Assembly (NCBI RefSeq): GCF_963666525.1
Contig: NZ_OY762905.1
Span: forward strand, 3,513,501 to 3,577,500
DNA from: an uncultured Cohaesibacter sp.
Lineage (GTDB): Bacteria; Pseudomonadota; Alphaproteobacteria; Rhizobiales; Cohaesibacteraceae
Reading direction: 5' to 3'
DNA length: 64,000 nt
The notes beneath the pieces are model-generated. The model was not told the DNA's origin, searched no databases, and was given only the letters and a program-made list of their open reading frames with translations. The position numbers and the translations under genes are program-made. Shown piece after piece: positions 18,503 through 26,234 of this stretch (within the stretch, counting starts at the first letter, position 1; every line of letters starts with the position of its first letter).

Positions 18503-18625
18503 GTGGATCAGATCAAACGCAATTTCAGGGCATATAGGGAGCGAAACAGGATCAAGTGCATGTTCAACAGGCTCACACAATTCCGGCGCATCGCCACGCG
18601 TTGTGACAAGACGGTTGTTTCTTTC
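18503..18625 (+). pseudogene. IS5-family transposase C-terminal fragment
   Basis: The frame contains FRAYRERNRIKCMFNRLTQF followed by RRIATRCDKTVVSF, the conserved C-terminal YREK-type region of IS5/IS427-group transposases. It is cut before the usual final residues, exactly where the tRNA-Pro 3' half begins. Together with the IS3 remnant it borders the kdp cluster on its upstream side. Confidence 0.7.
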
Positions 18626-18668
18626 GGGGAGGCAGGGGCCGGAGGTTCGAATCCTCTCACTCCGACCA
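18626..18668 (+). other. 3' half of a tRNA-Pro(GGG) gene: attachment-site scar
   Basis: The sequence from 18626 reads as anticodon GGG, loop end GA, stem GGCAG, variable loop, T-arm GGAGG-TTCGAAT-CCTCT, acceptor strand CACTCCG and ACCA. This is the 3' half of an alphaproteobacterial tRNA-Pro, starting exactly at the anticodon. The 5' half is absent; IS5 debris precedes it. A tRNA 3' half beginning in the anticodon loop is the classic duplicated core left by a tRNA-targeting integrase. Confidence 0.7.
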
Positions 18669-18711
18669 ACCTTTTCAATAGGTTAGGTCTTTCCCCTTTG
18701 GGCGAAAAACA

Positions 18712-18733
18712 AAAAACTCACCAAAAACTCACC
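18712..18733 (+). repeat. Tandem AAAAACTCACC repeats
   Basis: Two adjacent exact copies of the 11-base unit AAAAACTCACC lie 44 bases after the tRNA-Pro fragment. Their spacing relative to the tRNA resembles the arm-type repeats beside tRNA-Phe at 6292. They may be integrase arm sites of a lost element. The rest of 18669-18848 holds no gene. Confidence 0.45.
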
Positions 18734-18848
18734 AGAAGTATTTCACGTAAAAAAGCCGCATCTATGTGAGCATGTTTTATGTGGAAAATAGTGTGCACGT
18801 AAGTCTGCAAGCTCGCGAAGCAAGCCTGCAGACGCTCACTGCCGCTGA

Positions 18849-19532
18849 TTAGTGCGCCAGCATTTCCTTGACGATTTCATCCCCTGTCAGGGACGCAGGA
18901 TAATAGGTTGGCCAGTTGGTAACTTCCTTCAGCAATTCAGCTCGATCATTGCCCCAGTAGAGATGATAATGGTCGGCGTCCGCCGGAGCGATGCGGTGAT
19001 CACTAAACTGAATAAACCGAGGAGCCTCACTGTCTCCTTCTGTTTTCTCAAAGATGAACCGGACACCTCTATTGCCCTTCTTATACGTCAGGATCTCATA
19101 GCCATCTGATTTATAACTGGCTTTGAAAGCCTGGCCACCCTTATTGAAGGTAACACTGCCGCCATCGATAACGATGCGATCTACATCGGTTTTGTAGCCG
19201 ACGTCATAGTAACTGCGATACTCATCGACACTCATGGTGCCGTGCTCTGCTTTGTGTTCCATCACCACATCGAGAGTACCATCCTGAAGATAGGGATACA
19301 CTGACTGCCAGTTGCCTTGCCAATCAGAAAGTTGGCGATCCTTGATCTGACTGTCCTCGAAATATCCCTTGTAGATGGCGTCTGAGCCATGAGAATGGCC
19401 GTCGGATGTTGCCTGGCTGTGCTGGTGTGTCGTTTCACCATCAGTGTGTTTATGTTCAGCTGCTAGCGCAGGGACCAGAAGCATTGTGCCTACCAGTAAA
19501 GCGCCTATGGATACCGTAACTCCGCTCTTCAT
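18849..19532 (-). CDS. zinT: ZinT-family periplasmic metal-binding protein
   Basis: A 227-residue exported protein (signal peptide at about residues 1-25). A histidine-rich segment HKHTDGETTHQHSQATSDGH comes first, followed by the ZinT/YodA calycin domain (IYKGYFEDSQIKDRQLSDWQ, YKTDVDRIVIDG, RFIQFSDHRIAPADADHYHLYWG). ZinT binds zinc or cadmium in the periplasm and helps zinc import when zinc is scarce. ATG 19532 is preferred to 19556: it has GGAGAG upstream, and the earlier ATG would start only 4 bases from the operator palindrome. The operator predicts Zur control. Confidence 0.92.
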   Translation of the reverse strand: MKSGVTVSIGALLVGTMLLVPALAAEHKHTDGETTHQHSQATSDGHSHGSDAIYKGYFEDSQIKDRQLSDWQGNWQSVYPYLQDGTLDVVMEHKAEHGTMSVDEYRSYYDVGYKTDVDRIVIDGGSVTFNKGGQAFKASYKSDGYEILTYKKGNRGVRFIFEKTEGDSEAPRFIQFSDHRIAPADADHYHLYWGNDRAELLKEVTNWPTYYPASLTGDEIVKEMLAH

Positions 19533-19560
19533 ACCTGTCGTCTCTCCGTGTTGCATATAT

Positions 19561-19582
19561 ATGTTATGTTATAACATAACAT
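19561..19582 (-). promoter_or_regulatory. Zur-like operator upstream of zinT
   Basis: A perfect 22-base palindrome whose left half is ATGTTATGTTA, centred about 40 bases before the zinT start. It matches the GTTATAWTATAAC-type pattern of Zur boxes in alpha- and gammaproteobacteria, and zinT is a classic Zur target. A close relative lies at 24130-24151. Confidence 0.7.
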
Positions 19583-19852
19583 TTTTCATATATACGTGTG
19601 AGAACAGACAATCAATATGGGCCGAGCCAGACTTTGACGGTTCAGAGCAAACACAGCCAAATGCTTAGGTTTTGCTGTTGAAAACATGAGTTATTGACTC
19701 AAGAAATATTCTGTATATGCATGTGCTAAATTCTCAACTTTAATGAGTGGAAGCTTCCTCATCCTGAGCTGCTGCGCACTGACAAGCACATTCCCTTCAT
19801 GAGCCTTCCTGTTTTAAAAGGCTTTGCTTCCCGGTAAAGGCCGCTCGCCCTG

Positions 19853-20200
19853 ATGACCGTTCTGGCATTGCCGGTTCTCGGCATCACTCTCTGGCACTTC
19901 GATTCTACGCGAAGCTGGTTCAACGCCTATCTGTTGCCGCCGCCAGTGGAAATCTGGACCACAGCCGTAGATTTGTGGGGCAGGGGGGGCCTCGCCGAGC
20001 ATATAGAGGTGAGCCTGATGCGGGTGCTTGTCGGCTTTGCGCTGTCAGGGTCTTCCGCCTTGCTGCTGGCGGCGCTCAACTATCGCTTCCCGCTCATTCG
20101 GCGCATGACCTTCCTGCCGCTCGAAGCCATCCGGGTGATCCCGCCGCTGGCACTGGTCCCTTTGCTCATCCCGTGGTTCGGCATCGGGATGGCCCAGACC
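19853..20200 (+). pseudogene. Truncated SsuC/TauC-like ABC permease
   Basis: The frame encodes the first half of a sulfonate/nitrate/taurine-type permease (WFNAYLLPPPVEIWTTAVDL, LMRVLVGFALSGSSALLLAA, AIRVIPPLALVPLLIPWFGIG). Homology stops at about 20200, before the second half of the transmembrane domain, and the frame runs into the convergent gene. The partner ATPase and binding protein are absent. It is a remnant. The 320 bases before it (19533-19852) hold only the zinT operator and AT-rich DNA. Confidence 0.7.
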
Positions 20201-20257
20201 CTCAACCTCAACAAGCTGGAGACCGTCCGCTTTGTGCTGGTACCAGTAGAAAGCCCC

Positions 20258-21004
20258 TCACTTCAATGTCTGCTTCTTGCCGTTTGAGGGATAGCTGAGA
20301 ATGTCAACGGGTTCTCCCTTGCCGATATGGCTTTCCAGAATAAGGTTGATATCCGCTTCATCGACCCCACCATATATCGTGCCTTCCGGCCAGACCTGAA
20401 CGACAGGAGCGAGGCTGCATGGGCCAAGACAATTTGTCTTGCAGCTCATCATGCCGGCGCCGCTGTCCCTCAGCTTCAAACGGTCCTGCTCAGATCTTAC
20501 ATGGCCGTAAATGAGGCTCGCTCCAGCGTCATTGCAGGCGCCCCCCATACAGACCAACAGGCGGTATTTCTGATCGGGCACAACGGTTCCCTTTGGCACC
20601 TTGACATGCTCCTGAACAATGTCGCTTTCATCCGCCGCAAAGGTCAGCGCCTCGATCATATCGCTGAGCCTGTCAGTTTCCCCGATGGGGGGATGCGCGA
20701 TCCTGATGCGCGGGAAGAAGGCGTCTCCGCGCTGCACGATCCAGCGATGCACCGATTTTCTGATCCAGCCGGGAAAGGCCGGTTCCATCGGGAAGATCAG
20801 CGAGACGATGATGATCTCTGGCACCTTGAAGTCGGCAAGCTCTGTCAGCCTGGCACGCAAGGACGGGGTTCCAAGTTCCTGCAAGGCATAGGTGACGGCA
20901 TAATGAGAGTTTTTGGCGGCAACGGCATCACACAATCCTTGCAGTTCCTCTCTGGGCTTTGCAGCCATGGCGGCCTTTGCCAGCAACAGAATGACAGGTT
21001 TCAT
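20258..21004 (-). CDS. CbiX-like domain fused to a thioredoxin-like 2Fe-2S ferredoxin domain
   Basis: A 248-residue two-domain protein. The N-terminal half (MKPVILLLAKAAMAAKPREE, FKVPEIIIVSLIFPMEPAFP) looks like the chelatase-type fold of CbiX/sirohydrochlorin chelatases. The C-terminal half has a cysteine pattern C-x4-C then C-x3-C-x3-C (VCMGGACNDAGAS, MSCKTNCLGPCSLAPVVQVW) and YGGVDEADINLILESH, typical of thioredoxin-like 2Fe-2S ferredoxins and related to predicted metal-binding DUF1636 proteins. It is the last gene of the ABC operon (ATGA overlap with the ATPase). A role in handling cobalt, cobalamin or another metal is inferred from the operon. Confidence 0.7.
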   Translation of the reverse strand: MKPVILLLAKAAMAAKPREELQGLCDAVAAKNSHYAVTYALQELGTPSLRARLTELADFKVPEIIIVSLIFPMEPAFPGWIRKSVHRWIVQRGDAFFPRIRIAHPPIGETDRLSDMIEALTFAADESDIVQEHVKVPKGTVVPDQKYRLLVCMGGACNDAGASLIYGHVRSEQDRLKLRDSGAGMMSCKTNCLGPCSLAPVVQVWPEGTIYGGVDEADINLILESHIGKGEPVDILSYPSNGKKQTLK

Positions 21005-21774
21005 CGGGCTTCTCCGCTTTCTATCGGCAACACATAAGGATAGGCCTGCACTTCACCGACGAGCGCCTCGACCTGATAGGCATGATGGATATTGTCCGGC
21101 GACAGGACATCCCGCCATGCACCGCGCGCGCGAATGCGCCCTTCGGCCAGAAGCACCAGACGCGAGCAATAGCGGGCGGCAAGAGAGAGATCATGAACAG
21201 CTATGATGATCGTCATGTCCGTCTCGGTCGCGAGCGTCCGGATGAGGGCCATGGTCTCCATCTGGTACTTGAGATCCAGAGCCGAGGTCGGCTCGTCAAG
21301 AAGCAGTACTTGCGGCTCCTGCACCAGCGCCCGCGCAATGGCAACTCGCTGGCGTTCACCTCCGGATAGGTATGAAACCTCCGAGAAGGCATGGTGGGAC
21401 ATGTTGACCCGTTCGAGTGCTGCGATCACTATGTCACGATCCCGAGCTTCCAGAGACCCGTTCAGATGCGGCGTTCGCCCGAGCTGAACCAGATCGACCA
21501 CAGATAGCGCCACGTCATCGGGGATATGCTGAGGCACATAGGCTACATGGCGGGCATAGGTGCGGCGCGGATAGGCATCGATTGCCTTCCCGGCCAATGC
21601 AATGCCGCCGCTGTCTGGCGCGGCAAGCCGAGCCAGACACTTTAGCAATGTACTCTTGCCCGCCCCGTTAGCGCCGAGCAAGCCGACGCATTCCCCCTTG
21701 TTCACCGCAAGGGAAATGTCGTCAAGGATGGTGCGTTTGCCATAGGAAAGGGTGAGCTTTTCAATACGGATCAT
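21001..21774 (-). CDS. ABC transporter ATPase, FecE/BtuD type
   Basis: A 257-residue ATPase with Walker A GANGAGKST (about 34-42), Q-loop VPQHI, signature LSGGERQRVAIARAL, Walker B VLLLDEPTSALD and switch VHDLSLAARYC. The sequence is closest in style to iron-siderophore and cobalamin importers. It overlaps the permease gene upstream and the ferredoxin fusion downstream by 4 bases each, so the operon is tightly coupled. Confidence 0.93.
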   Translation of the reverse strand: MIRIEKLTLSYGKRTILDDISLAVNKGECVGLLGANGAGKSTLLKCLARLAAPDSGGIALAGKAIDAYPRRTYARHVAYVPQHIPDDVALSVVDLVQLGRTPHLNGSLEARDRDIVIAALERVNMSHHAFSEVSYLSGGERQRVAIARALVQEPQVLLLDEPTSALDLKYQMETMALIRTLATETDMTIIIAVHDLSLAARYCSRLVLLAEGRIRARGAWRDVLSPDNIHHAYQVEALVGEVQAYPYVLPIESGEAR

Positions 21775-22895
21775 TGCAGAGCCCTCCGGCGTTGTCTCAG
21801 GATCAGATGCACGAAGAGTGGCACGCCCACATAGGCAACGACGATGCCGACAGGAATGACGGCGGGTGAGAAAAGCGACCGACCGATTGTATCGGCGACC
21901 AGCAACAGGCCGGCGCCCACGATCATCGAAAACGGCACCAGCCAGCGGTGATCATTGCCGATTAGCATGCGTGCTATATGAGGCGAGACCAGCCCGATAA
22001 AGCCAATAACTCCGGTGAAGGCGATGATGCAGGCTGTGACAAGCACCGAAAGAAGGGCCGTCACCAGCCGGATCGACTTGAGATCATAGCCAAGGGACGC
22101 TGCGGTTTCCTCTCCTGCGGCCAGAGCGTTGAGTGCCCAAGCCATGCGCCAGAAGACAGGAGCCGCAATGGCGAGCATGGCCGCCGAGACGCCGACTTCT
22201 TCCCAACCGGCAGCATTGAGCGAGCCAAATGTCCAGTGAACAATCGCCGCCAGCTGCTCCTGCGTGGCAACAAATTGCAGGGTTGCGGTGAAGGCGCTGA
22301 AGAGATAGGTCAGCCCGATGCCTGCCAGAATGATCGTGGTGGCAGAAATGCCGCTCAATCCTGCGATGCCGAGAACGATTCCGGCACAAAGAAGAGACGA
22401 GGCAAAGGCTCCGCCAACAATCATGTAGGTGCCGACATGGGGCATCTCCAGCGCCCCGAACAGAATTGCCAGCGCCGCCCCGAAAGCCGCTGCCGGTGAC
22501 AGGCCGATGGTGAAGGGGCTGACGAGCGGATTGCGCGTGATCCCCTGCATCATGACGCCCGCGACAGACAGGCCCGCGCCGCCGACAATCGCCATGACGA
22601 TGCGCGGCAGGCGCAATTGCATCACGACCTTCTCCTGAAGAACGGAAACCTCGGCAAGAAGATTGTCAGGCAGAACGGGGTTCAGAAGAATCTGAAACGC
22701 CTGAGTCAATGAAATGTCATTGGCTCCAAGCGACACGGCAAAGACCGAGAGCAGGACCAGCAGCAGCACACCCAGCAGACACATCAAAGAGGCGCGAACC
22801 GTCCGGCGAGCATAGGCCCGCCGGATATCCGCTGATTGTCCACCAGATGCTGCCCCGGACCGAACAACCTCTGAAGGAAAGACAGCCCTGTTCAT
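21771..22895 (-). CDS. ABC transporter permease, FecCD/BtuC type
   Basis: A 374-residue permease of the FecCD family with about ten membrane helices. Landmarks are VMQLRLPRIVMAIVGGAGLSVAG, LVSPFTIGLSPAAAFGAALA and the GVIGFIGLVSPHIARMLIGNDHR coupling region. ATG 22895 overlaps the stop of the binding-protein gene (TGATG), which fixes the start; a longer frame reaches 22973 but would extend into that gene. It imports the ligand caught by the neighbouring binding protein. Confidence 0.93.
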   Translation of the reverse strand: MNRAVFPSEVVRSGAASGGQSADIRRAYARRTVRASLMCLLGVLLLVLLSVFAVSLGANDISLTQAFQILLNPVLPDNLLAEVSVLQEKVVMQLRLPRIVMAIVGGAGLSVAGVMMQGITRNPLVSPFTIGLSPAAAFGAALAILFGALEMPHVGTYMIVGGAFASSLLCAGIVLGIAGLSGISATTIILAGIGLTYLFSAFTATLQFVATQEQLAAIVHWTFGSLNAAGWEEVGVSAAMLAIAAPVFWRMAWALNALAAGEETAASLGYDLKSIRLVTALLSVLVTACIIAFTGVIGFIGLVSPHIARMLIGNDHRWLVPFSMIVGAGLLLVADTIGRSLFSPAVIPVGIVVAYVGVPLFVHLILRQRRRALQ

Positions 22896-23950
22896 CACTG
22901 AGCTGCTTCCAGTTCGGAGAATTTGGTCCAATAACGCCCCGGATAGGTCACGCCCTGAAACTCCTCCAGCCATGTTTTCATGACGGCATCGGGGTCAACA
23001 TCCGCAAAACGATCCGGATAGAGCCATTTGGCAATCGACAAGGCACCGATCATCTTGGAGCAGCCACCAGCAAGATAATAGTTCATGTGGTAGACCTCGC
23101 CATTCTTGACCGCCGGCACTTCGTCAAAACCCGGGCGTTCCTTGAGTTCTTCGAAGAAGGCTTTTGAGAAGCTCTCCGGGTGAAGCGGATAGGAACCCGG
23201 TTGCAGCTTGACGATCAGGTCCGGCTGCGCCTTGAGGATCGCTTCGGGGTCCACTTCGTGATTGTGAACGCTGCCCCGCTCCTTGGGCTGGGTTTCGATA
23301 TCGACGTCTTCGAAGATGTTGCGACCGCCAGCGGCCTCGATCATGTCATGCCAGCCGGAACCGCGCAGCACCGAGCGATAGGGCGTCTTCTCCTCAAGAT
23401 AGACCGCCTTGCGCTCCACGCCCTGAAGCCGCTCTTCCAGAAGCGCCATATTGCCGGAGTAGAATTCGTTGAGCTTTGCGGCCTTGTCCTCGGCATCAAA
23501 CATCTTGCCGAAAGCGGTGATGTTGGAGACATGCTTGAGCACATCCCAACCGGTTAGCACCACGACCGGAATGTCGAACGGCTCCAGCGTCTTGATGGCT
23601 TCCTGCCAACTGCCATTGCGAGGGAAGACGACCACATCCGGGTTCTGCGCAATGATCGCCTCATAATTGGGTTCACTTTGCCCTTCTCCGACCAGCATGC
23701 CGTCCTTGAGGTTGGGCCAGTAGGTCGGGTCGCGGGTCACCCAGCTGTCAACACCGACAATCACGTCCATACCAGCAACGGCACGAACAAATTCGGCATT
23801 GTATCGGTTGAAGACGACGGCGCGTTTCAATGGTTTGTCAAAGGTAATTATCCGACCGCTGTCGTCGGTAATTTCGATTGGCGCCGCGATGGCCGCCAGC
23901 GTCCAGAACATTGTGAAGGCGGCTGCGAGCAGCCTGATAAAAGCTTTCAT
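22895..23950 (-). CDS. ABC transporter periplasmic binding protein, FecB/BtuF type
   Basis: A 351-residue exported protein (signal peptide about residues 1-23, ending AAIAAP). It has the two-lobed helical-backbone fold: PIEITDDSGRIITFDKPLKRAVVF at the front, NYEAIIAQNPDVVVFPRNG, and VYHMNYYLAGGCSKMIGALSIAKWLYPD at the end. The ligand could be a metal chelate or a cobalamin-type molecule. ATG 23950 has GGAAA about 8 bases upstream; a TTG 12 bases earlier is the alternative. Upstream lie a Zur-like half-palindrome (24130) and a cobalamin riboswitch (24370-24550). Confidence 0.9.
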   Translation of the reverse strand: MKAFIRLLAAAFTMFWTLAAIAAPIEITDDSGRIITFDKPLKRAVVFNRYNAEFVRAVAGMDVIVGVDSWVTRDPTYWPNLKDGMLVGEGQSEPNYEAIIAQNPDVVVFPRNGSWQEAIKTLEPFDIPVVVLTGWDVLKHVSNITAFGKMFDAEDKAAKLNEFYSGNMALLEERLQGVERKAVYLEEKTPYRSVLRGSGWHDMIEAAGGRNIFEDVDIETQPKERGSVHNHEVDPEAILKAQPDLIVKLQPGSYPLHPESFSKAFFEELKERPGFDEVPAVKNGEVYHMNYYLAGGCSKMIGALSIAKWLYPDRFADVDPDAVMKTWLEEFQGVTYPGRYWTKFSELEAAQ

Positions 23951-24129
23951 GATGATTTCCAAGTGTCTGTTTGGGTAAAGGAAACGAAGTCTTATCGAGC
24001 AAAGGCCAGACGCGGTCGCGACAGCAATCCCAGCTCGTGAATAGGGCTTAGTGTGAAAAGGGGAGGGGTTGGACTAAAACGGGATTGGCCAAACCAGTCG
24101 CGCCCGTCCGTTCCACTAGTAATCTTGAA

Positions 24130-24151
24130 ACGCAACGTTATAACATAACAT
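24130..24151 (-). promoter_or_regulatory. Second Zur-like site, upstream of the ABC operon
   Basis: Compared with the 22-base palindrome before zinT, this site matches at 18 positions. The right part GTTATAACATAACAT is identical and the left arm has decayed. It lies 180 bases before the binding-protein gene and between that gene and the cobalamin riboswitch. A shared zinc regulator for zinT and the ABC operon is a reasonable inference. Confidence 0.5.
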
Positions 24152-24195
24152 ATTGTAATGTTGAGCGCGAAGTTTGAGTTTCCCCACCAAACAGG

Positions 24196-24330
24196 TTAGC
24201 GATTGGAAAGATAGTCGATGTTCAAGAAGCATAGTCCCGTACTCCAGATGCGGCGAAGCAACCGAAGTCGGGCATGTCTGATACAAACAGATTCAATATG
24301 GCGAAGACGCAAAGATATGCGCATTGTCAT
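24196..24330 (-). CDS. Small ORF after the cobalamin riboswitch, 44 aa
   Basis: Directly downstream of the riboswitch on the minus strand, a strong ribosome-binding site (GGAGGAGGG) precedes ATG 24330. The 44-codon frame begins MTMRISLRLRHIESVCIRHA and has many arginines. I do not recognise it. It may be the stump of a former riboswitch-controlled gene cut by recombination, or a leader peptide before the ABC operon. The rest of 23951-24370 holds only the Zur-like site. Confidence 0.3.
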   Translation of the reverse strand: MTMRISLRLRHIESVCIRHARLRLLRRIWSTGLCFLNIDYLSNR

Positions 24331-24369
24331 GCGACCCTCCTCCAGGACACCCCGCCCGGGTTGAATGAA

Positions 24370-24550
24370 TGGACGTCGGCAGGTCTCCTGGCTTACAGGT
24401 CATTGCGCTCCCCGGCCTTCCCAGATTGGTAAAATCCAGTGGCCAGCTTGAGGGCGCTCTCTGTTTACAGTTGCGGGGACAGCTTCGGATTGGCGACAGG
24501 CTCAAGCATCTGTCGCGCACCGAATTCCCTTTTCATTCCGTGAAGGAAAC
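24370..24550 (-). ncRNA. Cobalamin (adenosylcobalamin-type) riboswitch
   Basis: Read on the minus strand, the conserved blocks of the B12 element appear in order: GGGAAT, CGGTGCG, GCCTGTCGC, then CTGTCCCCGCAACTGTAA (the B12 box core) and finally GCCAGGAGACCTGCCG. The order and spacing fit the family. It should lower expression of genes to its left when cobalamin is plentiful. The first complete gene in that direction is the FecB/BtuF-type binding protein, about 420 bases away. Confidence 0.9.
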
Positions 24551-24910
24551 CGACGAGGAAATTTATCCAACCTTGCGCAGAAGCTGTCAATGGTCGCTGA
24601 TGCTTTTCTCCAAAGAGAGGAGTATTTCGTGAAAAGAACCTGTATCCCCCCGGGTTCGAGCGATCTAGCGCGGCCGACGGTAAGATCGATCCTGAATATG
24701 AGAGGCACCGAGGCGACACTATCCTTGATTTCGGTTTTGTGCTGAAGCGGATCGAATTCCGGATACTCAATTACAGAGGAATGAAGTTCTACTATGCCAG
24801 TTGCCAAGTAGCCGCCATCGACTTTTTCGGCCCAATCCAGACCTTGAGTTGACTTCCAATACCGCCATGCAGCATAACAGTCACAGACATTCGCAGCATA
24901 CAAAAGAGAT
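24551..24910. other. Gene-poor stretch between the riboswitch and a small hypothetical gene
   Basis: A minus-strand frame from 24996 runs through here with plausible residues, but it continues into the riboswitch and resembles nothing I know. I see no secure gene. The riboswitch promoter should be in this stretch. Confidence 0.3.
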
Positions 24911-25183
24911 ATGTTTATGGAACGAGAGCCAAACCTGATTGTATCAAGTGCTTCGAAACTAATCGTCGAGGATGGCATTCGTTTCAAGATAGACATCTAT
25001 AAACTTGAAGGTGGAGACGGCTGGTCACTTGAAGTCGTGACTACCGATGGGACGTCGATAGTTTGGGACGAACTATTTGATGACGATTACGCGGCGTTTG
25101 AAGAGGCCGTGACAACCATTCGCAAAGAAGGCGCTGCTGCTTTCGTTAATGGCGGTGAGAATGTGATTCCTTTCAAAAGGTAA
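24911..25183 (+). CDS. Small acidic hypothetical protein, 90 aa
   Basis: A compact 90-residue frame with regular alternation and no membrane helix: a beta-rich first half (LIVEDGIRFKIDIYKLEGGDGWSLEVVTTDGTSIVWDELF) and a helix with DDDYAAFEEAVTTIRKEGAAAF. Composition and phrasing look like a real soluble protein of a small unknown family. The start may be ATG 24911 or 24917. It stands just outside the IS91 element and has no clear partner. Confidence 0.55.
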   Translation: MFMEREPNLIVSSASKLIVEDGIRFKIDIYKLEGGDGWSLEVVTTDGTSIVWDELFDDDYAAFEEAVTTIRKEGAAAFVNGGENVIPFKR

Positions 25184-25287
25184 TCAATGCGAAAACGGCC
25201 CTTGGACGAAGCCGCTCGCGCGGCAATGGTGCTCTGGGGAGGCTCCGTTAACCTTCTGAGATAAGTCTGTTTTGCGATCATCGCCGT

Positions 25288-25324
25288 CTGTCTGACGATT
25301 GAGGCGTTCTCAATCATCAGACAG
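25288..25324 (+). promoter_or_regulatory. 16-bp hairpin in front of the recombinase gene
   Basis: CTGTCTGACGATTGAG (25288-25303) pairs with 25309-25324 with one G-T pair and a GCGTT loop. The ribosome-binding site AGGAGG (25323-25328) starts at the foot of the stem, so folding could limit translation. It could equally be part of the element's terminus. Confidence 0.5.
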
Positions 25325-25333
25325 GAGGTTTCC

Positions 25334-26221
25334 ATGACGGAGGAGAGAACCACACCCTTACGCCAACGAATGATCGAAGATATGCGCATACGCGGAATGG
25401 GCGACAAAGCGCAAAAGGCCCATATCAGGGCGATCAAGGATTTTGCAGCCTTTCTTGGTCATACCCCGGACGACGCCACACCGGAAGAATTACGCGCCTA
25501 TCAACTTCACATGACAGATGCCGGCATAACACCGACAACCTTCAATGCCCGTATCGTGGCGCTCCGCTTCTTTTTCACCATGACCTGTGGTCGCGAGGAG
25601 ATGAAGCGGTATATGCAGTTCCGCAGAGAGCCGCGCAAGCTGCCAGTAGTTCTGAGCATTGAAGAAGTTTCAGATCTGCTGATGGCCGCACCAGGACCAG
25701 GTCTGAAGTACCGTGCCGCGCTCAGCATCGCCTATGGGGCCGGGCTGCGGGCATCCGAGGTTTGCAATCTCAAGGTTTGTGACATCGACAGTGACAGGAT
25801 GCTGATCCATGTCGAACAGGGTAAAGGAGGCAAGGACCGCAAGGTCATGCTATCTCCGGGCTTGCTGCATCTATTGCGAACCTATTGGCGCGAGGCTCGC
25901 CCGGGAGGTTGGCTGTTTCCGGGCAAGTCGACGATCAACCCGATTTCACCACGACAATTGAGCCGTGCCTTTGGGTCGGCAAAGAATATGGCCGGGATCA
26001 GGAAGACCGCGACCCTGCATACATTGCGACACAGCTTTGCCACTCATCTGCTCGAAGCCAACACGGATGTGCGGGTGATACAGGTCTTGCTCGGCCATGC
26101 CAAGCTGTCCACGACGGCGCAATATACCCATGTTGCCACCAAGACAATCCGAGACACCGTCAGCCCCTTTGAGATGCTGGCCAGCTTGCAGGATCAAACC
26201 GTGAAGCGAAGCCTAGAATAA
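25334..26221 (+). CDS. Tyrosine recombinase of the IS91-type element
   Basis: A 295-residue phage-integrase-family recombinase with an N-terminal SAM-like core-binding domain (LRQRMIEDMRIRGMGDKAQKAHIRAIKDF) and the catalytic residues in YGAGLRASEVCNLKVCDID (Arg), HTLRHSFATHLLE (H-x-x-R), LLGHAKLSTTAQYTHV (His and Tyr). It begins 6 bases after AGGAGG. Such recombinases travel with one branch of IS91-like transposases; their exact job there is not settled. Confidence 0.9.
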   Translation: MTEERTTPLRQRMIEDMRIRGMGDKAQKAHIRAIKDFAAFLGHTPDDATPEELRAYQLHMTDAGITPTTFNARIVALRFFFTMTCGREEMKRYMQFRREPRKLPVVLSIEEVSDLLMAAPGPGLKYRAALSIAYGAGLRASEVCNLKVCDIDSDRMLIHVEQGKGGKDRKVMLSPGLLHLLRTYWREARPGGWLFPGKSTINPISPRQLSRAFGSAKNMAGIRKTATLHTLRHSFATHLLEANTDVRVIQVLLGHAKLSTTAQYTHVATKTIRDTVSPFEMLASLQDQTVKRSLE

Positions 26222-26234
26222 TCGAGGCACCAAG

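Noticed and set aside
18626-18668. Complete tRNA gene
   Set aside because: Only the 3' half from the anticodon is present; D-arm and 5' acceptor strand are missing.
24502-24996. Open minus-strand frame of 164 codons upstream of the ABC operon
   Set aside because: It runs through the conserved core of the cobalamin riboswitch and shows no recognisable family, so it is probably not translated.
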